Shown here: piece by piece, positions 63,201 through 64,000 of the stretch
Layout: each line of letters begins with the position of its first letter
How positions within the stretch are numbered: position 1 is the stretch's first letter
Assembly: GCA_016617855.1 (NCBI GenBank)
Contig: JAECUM010011119.1
Span: forward strand, 43,066-107,065
Origin: Megalonaias nervosa
Lineage: Eukaryota > Mollusca > Bivalvia > Unionida > Unionidae
Reading direction: 5' to 3'
Length of the DNA: 64,000 nt
Made by a program: the position numbers and the translations under genes
Notes under the pieces: generated by a model
The model's database searches: none
Told to the model about the DNA's origin: nothing
What the model saw: only the letters and a program-made list of their open reading frames with translations

Positions 63201-63268
63201 AGATTGGCCTTTTTCGTATTTTCTGGTGCCGTTTCCATGAGAGAAACATTCCAGTACCTGGACGATCC
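6589..63268 (+). CDS. PTDSS2: Phosphatidylserine synthase 2, 10 exons, 3' end outside window
   Basis: Multipass ER enzyme that swaps the ethanolamine head group of phosphatidylethanolamine for L-serine (PSS family). Seen: join of 6589-6716, 8589-8690, 13197-13279, 16110-16177, 20174-20305, 36520-36570, 39421-39534, 53764-53882, 57383-57497, 63123-63268; all introns GT-AG and the frame stays open for 352 codons plus 2 nt. PSS2-type rather than PSS1-type motifs: [13 protein letters not shown] near residue 35, [11 protein letters not shown] at 146-156, [15 protein letters not shown] at 216-230, [15 protein letters not shown] in the last exon. Residues corresponding to those reported important in mammalian PSS1 are present: H181, E206, E209, N218, E221, D225, D230, N235. 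Hydrophobic segments in exons 2, 3, 4, 7, 8, 9 and 10 fit a multipass protein. Human PSS2 is about 487 residues, so roughly the last quarter is missing because the window ends. Start: ATG with AAAATGG context and an in-frame TGA at 6574-6576. Confidence 0.96.
6717..8588 (+). other. PTDSS2 intron 1
   Basis: GT-AG intron of 1.87 kb. Apart from the retroelement-related fragment near its start, I see only AT-rich sequence without structure from about 7700 to 8588. Confidence 0.9.
6880..7690 (+). mobile_element. Fragment related to the DIRS-like element of intron 7
   Basis: Higher in GC than the flanks. Bases 6885-7140 align by eye with 44875-45125: both hold a 'gactgggca' start, 'cttcaagcac', a block like 'catattgacatctcc' and 'ccctacaggatg'. 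Downstream (7400-7590) reads codon-like in one frame, with a Pro/Ser/Gly-rich segment, but is broken by stops. Inferred to be a 5' (gag-like) piece of that family. No RT, RNase H or recombinase sequence is attached. Confidence 0.5.
8589..8690 (+). CDS. PTDSS2: PTDSS2 coding exon 2 (first membrane segment)
   Basis: Acceptor ttttttcag, donor gtatgg. Encodes residues 43-77 (split codons at both ends): the RAHTITVLL motif, then a hydrophobic helix ([14 protein letters not shown]) and a short acidic loop ending in NMKR. The loop position and the KRG junction with exon 3 match the PSS2 pattern. Confidence 0.95.
9583..11234 (-). mobile_element. TA-flanked pogo/Tigger-like DNA transposon, decayed
   Basis: Imperfect ~26-bp terminal inverted repeats: CCATATTTACTGTATATG at the left, and CCATATTTACCATAAATA when the right end is reverse-complemented, both followed by TTGGGACA. 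Each end is flanked by TA. The motif TGGGACA recurs just inside both ends. On the minus strand, about 10065-9730, broken frames show NMDE followed by YFD (first DDE aspartate), a block like [10 protein letters not shown], then [20 protein letters not shown] with W-I, the pattern of DDE_1 (pogo/Tigger/jerky) transposases. Stops and frameshifts interrupt it. Confidence 0.75.
9714..10130 (-). pseudogene. Pogo/Tigger-like transposase remnant (DDE_1)
   Basis: Minus-strand conceptual translation in shifting frames. Upstream is a stretch like [13 protein letters not shown]; then [20 protein letters not shown], with the catalytic-type D in NMDE; then [11 protein letters not shown]; then [19 protein letters not shown]. 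The order and spacing match pogo-group transposases. At least one stop (near 9958) and several frame changes show it is dead. The last D of the triad is not identifiable. Confidence 0.7.
11393..11647 (+). mobile_element. SINE-A copy 1 (class II tRNA-derived SINE)
   Basis: Head resembles a Leu/Ser-type tRNA: GGCCGAGTGGTCTAAAGCGC (A box region) and GGGTTCGAGTC (B box), with a long variable-arm-sized spacer. The body ends in AGCCTATCGTGTGCTGAAAA and a (CAA)n tail. A 13-bp target site duplication ACAGAATACTGGG flanks it at 11380-11392 and 11648-11660. Confidence 0.93.
12391..12518. repeat. 62-bp tandem duplication
   Basis: Two nearly identical 62-bp units starting CAGAACACACCTGTCCAG, immediately before SINE-B copy 1. 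Confidence 0.92.
12531..12884 (+). mobile_element. SINE-B copy 1 with (CA)n tail
   Basis: tRNA-like head (GCCTAAGTGGTTAGAGCATC, then a degraded B box near AGGTTTGAAACCC). Body with ATACCAAAGACTTATAAAAA, TAAGAGGTTAGTGTTA and TGTGACTGGGTGGGAC. A 3' tail of about 58 bp of CA repeats. No clear target site duplication. Confidence 0.9.
13197..13279 (+). CDS. PTDSS2: PTDSS2 coding exon 3 (second membrane segment)
   Basis: Acceptor tttttcag, donor gtaata. Encodes about residues 77-105: a hydrophobic helix ([13 protein letters not shown]) followed by DGPFKRPHP, a signature shared by PSS1 and PSS2. Confidence 0.95.
13447..14063. repeat. 22-bp minisatellite, about 28 copies
   Basis: Units of the form GTGCCCCAATCCCAATGCAA plus two bases, period 22 bp. 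The variable positions are T/C-rich and G/A at unit ends. Because the unit lacks stop trinucleotides in most frames, long open frames appear on both strands with a 22-residue periodicity; they are not genes. Confidence 0.95.
14208..14632. repeat. 50-bp minisatellite, about 8 copies
   Basis: Units of exactly 50 bp (starts at 14301, 14351, 14401, 14451, 14501, 14551) built on CTGGCTGTTGTCAGGAAGGG and TTACATCCTAATATCAATGC plus ATGAGAGAAA. The middle copies are nearly identical; the outer copies are more diverged. Confidence 0.95.
15090..15640. repeat. Degenerate ~150-180 bp repeat
   Basis: About three diverged units share the phrases 'gtgactgaaagaagaaaaat' and 'ggtttctgca', each preceded by a 'caaagttcaaagg'-like stretch. 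A similar phrase recurs at 62330-62400 in intron 9, so this may be a dispersed satellite-like family. Confidence 0.55.
16110..16177 (+). CDS. PTDSS2: PTDSS2 coding exon 4 (third membrane segment)
   Basis: Acceptor atttttcag, donor gtaagt. Encodes residues 105-127, [17 protein letters not shown] and onward, a hydrophobic helix that matches the PSS2 segment after the RPHPA motif. Ends in phase 0. Confidence 0.95.
17290..18600. repeat. Degenerate ~120-bp tandem repeat
   Basis: About eight diverged units share 'ccatcttgaaaat', a 'ttactactcct..atgg' phrase, 'catattgacatgg' and 'gatgtctagttggtc'. Matching phrases start near 17330, 17454, 17598, 17700, 17838, 17959, 18350 and 18479. A SINE-A copy interrupts one unit. 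Confidence 0.75.
18094..18339 (-). mobile_element. SINE-A copy 2
   Basis: Minus-strand copy: starts on the plus strand with a short (TTG)n-type tail and the GCACAAGATAGGCTATACAT body; ends with GACCACTCAGCCACTCGGGG, the head reversed. 13-bp target site duplication TGAAAATCTTGTT at 18081-18093 and 18340-18352. Confidence 0.93.
19905..20041 (-). repeat. Possible tRNA-like SINE head, third family
   Basis: Read on the minus strand: GGGAGCTGAGGTAGCCAAGT, then TGGTGGAGTGCTGG (A-box-like) and GGGTTTGATACACACC (B-box-like). The spacing suits a tRNA-derived SINE head, but no body or tail shared with SINE-A or SINE-B follows. One copy only, so this is tentative. Confidence 0.4.
20174..20305 (+). CDS. 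PTDSS2: PTDSS2 coding exon 5 (luminal/cytosolic loop)
   Basis: Acceptor ttttttag, donor gtaagt. Encodes residues 128-171, including [19 protein letters not shown]. That segment is specific to PSS2 within the family. N162-A-T is an N-glycosylation-type sequon; human PSS2 has an NET sequon at the equivalent place. Whether it is used depends on topology, which I cannot judge. Confidence 0.96.
20507..23404. mobile_element. TA-flanked TIR element, 2.9 kb, host of a nested hAT-like element
   Basis: The ends read CCGTATATACTCAC (left) and, reverse-complemented, CCGTATATACTCGC (right); each is bordered by TA. Phrases like ACGTATAAGCTGA recur inside the left end. No transposase was recognised. Without the nested insertion it is about 1.77 kb. 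Inferred non-autonomous or badly decayed DNA transposon, with TIRs similar to the pogo-like element in intron 2. Confidence 0.65.
21296..22414. mobile_element. hAT-like non-autonomous element with 8-bp TSD
   Basis: TIRs CAATGCTGTCAACTCTT (left) and CATAGCTGTCAACTTTT (right, reverse-complemented). The target site duplication CCTTACAC is exact at 21288-21295 and 22415-22422. An 8-bp TSD with TIRs starting CA is typical of hAT elements. Subterminal blocks 'atctcccaattttt'/'ctcccgatttc' are also inverted. At 1,119 bp with no transposase frame it is probably a MITE-like derivative. Confidence 0.8.
26151..26304. repeat. DIRS-like element 1, left inverted terminal repeat
   Basis: Reverse complement of 31478-31632 with scattered mismatches; the best block is from TATAATACCTTAGG (near 26181) to GAGTGACCTCCCCTT (near 26304). 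Confidence 0.82.
29398..29870 (+). pseudogene. DIRS-like element 1 RNase H and downstream block, broken
   Basis: [20 protein letters not shown] and then [18 protein letters not shown] resemble the RNase H end of DIRS/Ty3-like polyproteins. The family normally has SDNSTVV, so the catalytic aspartate reads as asparagine here. After a stop and frameshift comes a [19 protein letters not shown] stretch (the HIPG..N region), then [12 protein letters not shown], a stop, and [20 protein letters not shown]. Not functional. Confidence 0.75.
30110..31090 (+). pseudogene. DIRS-like element 1 tyrosine recombinase, broken
   Basis: Order seen, across frame changes: N-terminal helical part ending [24 protein letters not shown]; catalytic start [20 protein letters not shown] (box I region, R retained); [30 protein letters not shown], where the usual H of HxxR is Y; and [18 protein letters not shown], where the terminal Y of the family's FYLRD-like motif reads I. 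The missing residues and stops make it inactive. Confidence 0.75.
31291..31388. repeat. DIRS-like element 1, internal complementary region
   Basis: Nearly palindromic: TCCTAAGATATTATGATTGG at one side, GAAGAAAC and GTTTCTTC arms at the centre, and CCAATCATAAT at the other. It matches the right terminus (31589-31650) and its reverse complement, which is the arrangement DIRS elements use for circular intermediates. Confidence 0.75.
31478..31632. repeat. DIRS-like element 1, right inverted terminal repeat
   Basis: Inverted copy of the left end. Begins AAGGGGAGATCACTCTGCC and ends near AGTATTCTCAAAGAAACA. The flanking poly-pyrimidine runs into ordinary intron. Confidence 0.82.
32083..32135. repeat. 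53-bp direct repeat, copy 1
   Basis: AGGAAGATATTTAAACATTG and the following bases to ATAAAATCACTGT match 33891-33942 with about six differences. The pair brackets the minus-strand retroelement fragment. Confidence 0.85.
32136..33890 (-). mobile_element. Minus-strand YR-type retroelement fragment
   Basis: On the minus strand: an RNase H block at 33258-33010, then at 32837-32514 a stretch like [20 protein letters not shown] with L and TLF downstream, resembling the helical N-terminal domain of DIRS/Ngaro-type tyrosine recombinases. A 137-codon open frame at 33796-33383, upstream of the RNase H, is of unknown identity and may be gag-like. Reverse transcriptase is absent between them. The fragment is bracketed by direct repeats at 32083-32135 and 33891-33942. 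Confidence 0.6.
33010..33258 (-). pseudogene. Retroelement RNase H domain
   Basis: An 82-codon open stretch: [20 protein letters not shown] with the first D, then an [18 protein letters not shown] helix with the E, then [14 protein letters not shown] with the second D. Three acidic catalytic-type residues are therefore intact. It belongs to the RNase H type found in DIRS/Ngaro-like elements of animals. No RT precedes it in frame, so the element is not functional. Confidence 0.8.
33891..33942. repeat. 53-bp direct repeat, copy 2
   Basis: AGGAAATATTTAAACATTGC then ATGGAGGTGTTTCAA and ATAAAATCACTGT; partner of 32083-32135. Could be split direct repeats of the element, or a duplicated flank. Confidence 0.85.
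35119..35345 (+). mobile_element. SINE-A copy 3, 3'-truncated
   Basis: Best-preserved head of the family: GGCCGAGTGGTCTAAAGCGC and GGGTTCGAGTCCAGG. The body stops at AAAATGGCGT without the (CAA)n tail, and I see no target site duplication. It lies inside the solo LTR. Confidence 0.9.
35514..35839 (+). mobile_element. SINE-B copy 2 (best-preserved copy)
   Basis: Head GGCCTAGTGGTTAGAGCGTC and GTGGGTTCGATCCC (near-perfect A and B boxes). Body with CTTACAAAAATGGTACTAAC, TAAGAGGTTAGTGTTAGGAC and GTGACTGGGTGGGACATCAT. Exact 11-bp target site duplication ATTAAATCATG at 35503-35513 and 35840-35850. Inserted in the solo LTR. Confidence 0.94.
36520..36570 (+). CDS. PTDSS2: PTDSS2 coding exon 6 (51-nt micro-exon)
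   Basis: Acceptor ttttttcag, donor gtttgt (weaker than the other donors). Encodes 17 residues, 172-188: [18 protein letters not shown]181 corresponds to the histidine reported important in mammalian PSS1 (H172). It lies between introns of 16.2 kb and 2.85 kb. Confidence 0.95.
36827..37402 (+). mobile_element. SINE-B copy 3, interrupted by SINE-A
   Basis: Head CCGGTGGCCTAGTGGTTAAA; body as in copy 2. It is split at CTGCAGAC, where SINE-A copy 4 is inserted, and resumes at 37331. A 9-bp duplication ATAGTCCTA borders the whole (36818-36826, 37403-37411). Confidence 0.92.
37086..37330 (-). mobile_element. SINE-A copy 4, nested in SINE-B
   Basis: Minus-strand copy with its (TTG)n tail at the left and the GGCCCC head end at the right. 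An 8-bp duplication CTGCAGAC of SINE-B sequence flanks it (37078-37085, 37331-37338), so it inserted after SINE-B. Confidence 0.93.
39421..39534 (+). CDS. PTDSS2: PTDSS2 coding exon 7 (catalytic core, part 1)
   Basis: Acceptor ttccatag, donor gtgagt. Encodes residues 189-226. It carries E206 and E209 ([10 protein letters not shown]), then N218, E221 and D225 ([11 protein letters not shown]). These match the polar residues reported important in PSS1, with the same spacing. Confidence 0.96.
40284..41539 (+). mobile_element. TIR element with 6-bp TSD and a zinc-finger-like ORF remnant
   Basis: Exact 13-bp TIRs: CAGACATGATTTT at 40284-40296 and its reverse complement at 41527-41539. Exact duplication ATTATG at 40278-40283 and 41540-41545. 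Inside, the plus strand carries a broken gene (about 40530-41110). Near the right end is a GC-rich palindromic block of the type CCCCTTTGGGGGAGGACCCC (41463-41490). Superfamily not recognised: no DDE transposase is visible. Total 1,256 bp, so probably non-autonomous. Confidence 0.7.
40530..41110 (+). pseudogene. Small basic protein with a C2H2-type finger, broken
   Basis: Codon-like plus-strand sequence: [20 protein letters not shown], ending in a stop, then a frame change. It continues as [20 protein letters not shown] and a further stretch with QH and KLH, giving C-x2-C ... H-x5-H, like BED/hAT-type zinc fingers. A Lys/Glu-rich tail ends in [13 protein letters not shown] and a stop. At least two frame changes and a stop break it. 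It could bind DNA of the host element; function is inferred only from the finger and its position. Confidence 0.5.
43775..44130. repeat. 40-bp minisatellite with two unit types
   Basis: Units of 40 bp starting AGGTCTCACACCAGTCATTA. Two variants occur: one with CATTATCATCAAT and one with CAGTAACATCAGT. They run A-A-A-B-A-B-A before decaying. Long open frames here are repeat read-through. Confidence 0.94.
45930..47000 (+). pseudogene. DIRS-like element 3 RT and RNase H remains
   Basis: [22 protein letters not shown], corresponding to the '..H..HRKYL.F....YQF' region of such RTs, then stops and shifts. RNase [18 protein letters not shown] with the first D; then [13 protein letters not shown], where the family's SDN is SEN; then the [17 protein letters not shown] block. 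A SINE-A splits RT from RNase H. Confidence 0.7.
46231..46478 (-). mobile_element. SINE-A copy 5
   Basis: Minus-strand copy with a shortened tail (GTTGTTATAGGG). 12-bp duplication CCAAACCTAGAG at 46219-46230 and 46479-46490. Inserted between the RT and RNase H remains of the DIRS-like element. Confidence 0.92.
47400..48230 (+). pseudogene. DIRS-like element 3 tyrosine recombinase, broken
   Basis: [13 protein letters not shown] and then TIKG after a frame change (N-terminal helices). [20 protein letters not shown] (box I region with R). Then [36 protein letters not shown], and [13 protein letters not shown], where the HxxR motif has K for R. The terminal tyrosine region is frame-shifted. Dead. 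Confidence 0.72.
49416..49663. repeat. 46-bp minisatellite, about 5 copies
   Basis: Nearly identical units with period 46 bp (starts 49441, 49487, 49533): TGGTTCTTTTTGACAGGGTT then ATTTTTTCTAATGTCATTGA and CCACAG. The low divergence suggests recent expansion. Confidence 0.96.
50274..50320. repeat. (GA)n/(GACA)n microsatellite
   Basis: Purine-rich run ending in AGACAGACAGACAGA. Faces the (CT)n tract at 50978-51056 within an inverted pair. Confidence 0.9.
50978..51056. repeat. (CT)n microsatellite
   Basis: CCCTCTCCTTCC then a long CT run; its reverse complement resembles the GA tract at 50274-50320. Confidence 0.95.
51281..51480. repeat. Hairpin: 37-bp inverted repeat
   Basis: CCACACAGCATCGCGAGTTT and TATCCTATCTGTAACT (from 51283) are inverted at 51443-51480 with few mismatches; the loop is about 125 bp. 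Confidence 0.8.
52663..52917 (+). mobile_element. SINE-A copy 6
   Basis: Plus-strand copy with a diverged head (GGCCAAGTGGTTTAAAGTGC) and a (CAA)n tail. 13-bp duplication CTGYTTTCCTGTT with one mismatch at 52650-52662 and 52918-52930. Confidence 0.92.
53764..53882 (+). CDS. PTDSS2: PTDSS2 coding exon 8 (catalytic core, part 2)
   Basis: Acceptor tttacag, donor gtgagc. Encodes residues 227-266: [19 protein letters not shown] with D230 and N235, then a helix and the [13 protein letters not shown] stretch typical of PSS2. It is separated from exon 7 by a 14.2 kb intron full of repeats. Confidence 0.96.
54072..54969 (+). repeat. 5' LTR, 898 bp
   Basis: TGTTACGTATATGTAATTAA at the start and CCTACACGTAACA at the end (short inverted ends TGTTACGT/ACGTAACA). 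AATAAA at 54889-54894. Same family as the solo LTR in intron 5; the closest block is ACAAAGCTTGTTGGCTTCAC. Confidence 0.9.
54979..54996 (+). other. Primer binding site, tRNA-Pro-like
   Basis: CGGGGGCTCGTCTGGGAT starts 9 bp after the LTR and differs at two of 18 positions from the tRNA-Pro-type site TGGGGGCTCGTCCGGGAT. Confidence 0.7.
55126..55326 (+). pseudogene. Gag N-terminal fragment
   Basis: A 66-codon open frame from ATG to TAG placed 130 bp after the primer site. It reads [20 protein letters not shown], with RKYNL and later [18 protein letters not shown]: amphipathic helices of the SAP-like kind seen at the N-terminus of Ty3/gypsy Gag proteins in many aquatic animals. Capsid, zinc knuckle and pol are missing because of the internal deletion. 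Confidence 0.65.
57160..57246. repeat. (CT)n(AT)n compound microsatellite
   Basis: About 40 bp of CT followed by about 46 bp of AT, 137 bp before exon 9. It is close enough to the acceptor that length changes might affect splicing, though the acceptor's own pyrimidine tract is separate. Confidence 0.96.
57383..57497 (+). CDS. PTDSS2: PTDSS2 coding exon 9
   Basis: Acceptor tttatttag, donor gtaaga. Encodes residues 266-304: [20 protein letters not shown], then [23 protein letters not shown] is common to PSS1 and PSS2; the SSLRRW form is PSS2-like. The last dozen residues start a membrane helix that continues in exon 10. Confidence 0.95.
59740..60480. repeat. ~87-bp degenerate tandem repeat
   Basis: Units share CTTCATTTCTAGGTCACAGC, then CCAATATCATATAGATGAAA and CTTGGTATACT. 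SINE-A copy 7 is inserted in one unit. More diverged relatives ('aggtcaaggtcacag') continue to about 61270. Confidence 0.85.
60133..60384 (-). mobile_element. SINE-A copy 7
   Basis: Minus-strand copy with a (TTG)n tail at the left and a GGCCACTCGGGGCCC head at the right. Exact 12-bp duplication ATCATATAGATG at 60121-60132 and 60385-60396. Confidence 0.94.
61459..61678 (+). mobile_element. SINE-B copy 4, internally deleted
   Basis: Head GGCCTAAGTGTTAGAATGTC and TCATGGGTTCAAACCC; the central body (TAAGAGGTTAGTG region) is missing; (CA)n tail. 11-bp duplication AAGRTCACAGA with one mismatch at 61448-61458 and 61679-61689. Confidence 0.9.
62418..62641. repeat. 40-bp minisatellite, about 5.5 copies
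   Basis: Exact period of 40 bp (starts 62421, 62461, 62501, 62541, 62581, 62621): ATGAAACACATGGCAGGCAT then TAGTGCCTACGTAGAGGACT, with few substitutions. Confidence 0.96.
62758..62975. repeat. Duplicated ~68-bp segment, 145 bp apart
   Basis: AATCCTTTTAT..., then GAAGATTTTTATCATAGA and TGC..TATATCA occur at 62769-62830 and 62912-62975; the spacer is a TATG/TGTG-rich run. Just upstream of exon 10. Confidence 0.85.
63123..63268 (+). CDS. PTDSS2: PTDSS2 coding exon 10 (last exon in window)
   Basis: Acceptor ggcttttcag, donor gtaagt. Encodes residues 305-353: [20 protein letters not shown], then [20 protein letters not shown] and ETFQYLDDP. It matches the PSS2 segment that ends in an MRE...DDP motif. 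The exon ends two bases into a codon, so at least one more coding exon follows beyond 64000. Confidence 0.95.
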
Positions 63269-63761
63269 GTAAGTATGAATCAAAGTACAGTGAAATATGT
63301 ATAACATGGTTCATACTAGCTTGAAATATCTTGATGCTGAGGGTTTGCCTTGAAAACTCCATGAATTTTGCATGAAATCCATTGAATTGTCTTGAGGGAA
63401 TATGAACACTATAACTGAAAAAAATATATGACTTTACAAGTTTGTTATTTACACAAAAATAATGACTAAATAAACAAAATCTGATAGATTTGGTGGATCA
63501 GATGACACAACACTGGTAGAAAACAAAGTCACATATGGAAACCATTGAATTTTTGTAAGACAGAATTCTGTTGGAAAATGTTTGGTACTTTTTTTTTAAT
63601 AAAAAGCCTTGAAAAGTTGTTTAAATCAACTCTCCAAAGCTGTATAAACTTCGAATAATGAGGGTACTTTAACCATGTTTTCATATATTTTGATCAGTTT
63701 GAGGTATTAGTTGCTGCCAGACTGCTTTATTACTGTTTTACTTACAGCTTAAGAACAAAGT

Positions 63762-63828
63762 ACTTAATATGACTTGATAATTCACTTAATATGACTCAAT
63801 AATTCACTTAATATGACTCAGTAATCCA
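63762..63828. repeat. 22-bp unit, three copies
   Basis: CTTAATATGACTTGATAATT plus CA, repeated three times with one to three changes. Confidence 0.88.
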
Positions 63829-63947
63829 GTTGTTCCATAATGAATTCCAAACAGTTTTTCTCTAAGTGACATGTTAACACTACCATGAAATCATCATTAA
63901 TTAAAAAAAAGGTTTGATTTTTTAAATGAGAGTGACAACCAAAGAAT

Positions 63948-64000
63948 CGCTCTATTGTCCTAAGTGGTTAGAGTGTCTGCCTCTGATACGGGAGGTTGCA
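63948..64000 (+). mobile_element. SINE-B copy 5, cut by window end
   Basis: CCTAAGTGGTTAGAGTGTCT then GCCTCTGATACGGGAGGT: the head of SINE-B up to the B-box start. The rest is outside. Confidence 0.8.

Overview
This is animal nuclear DNA: AT-rich, with one gene split over almost the whole window and dense interspersed repeats. The gene is the plus-strand orthologue of phosphatidylserine synthase 2 (PTDSS2). Ten coding exons (6589-6716 to 63123-63268) give 1,058 nt of CDS, about 353 residues. Every intron is GT-AG, all phases agree, and an in-frame TGA lies 12 nt before the ATG. The C-terminal exons lie beyond base 64000. I see no second host gene. The tRNA-headed SINE families, DIRS-like elements and large repeat-filled introns suggest a lophotrochozoan, probably a mollusc; this is inference, not proof.

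Layout. 1-6588: 5' flank or 5'-UTR intron, with an AT-rich minisatellite holding a (TA)50 tract. Intron 1: a fragment related to a DIRS-like element. Intron 2: a 1.65 kb TA-flanked element with pogo/Tigger-like transposase remains, plus copies of two SINE families (called SINE-A and SINE-B here). Intron 3: 22-bp and 50-bp minisatellites. Intron 4: a degenerate ~120-bp repeat with a SINE-A inserted. Intron 5 (16 kb): a 2.9 kb TIR element with a nested hAT-like element, a 5.5 kb DIRS-like element with inverted ends, a minus-strand retroelement fragment with an RNase H domain, and a solo LTR carrying two SINEs. Intron 6: a SINE-A inside a SINE-B. Intron 7 (14 kb): a TIR element with a small zinc-finger ORF, a 40-bp minisatellite, a third DIRS-like element with a SINE-A in it, a 46-bp minisatellite and a 1.77 kb TIR element. 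Intron 8: an internally deleted LTR retrotransposon of the same family as the solo LTR. Intron 9: ~87-bp and 40-bp repeats, a SINE-A and a SINE-B. The window ends inside another SINE-B.

PTDSS2 makes phosphatidylserine in the ER by exchanging the ethanolamine head group of phosphatidylethanolamine for serine. The residues known to be important in mammalian PSS1 are all present here. All mobile elements are intronic and look decayed or non-autonomous. I found no undescribed functional system. The points most worth checking are the TIR element with the zinc-finger ORF, the similar TIRs of three TA-flanked elements, and the paired LTR insertions.
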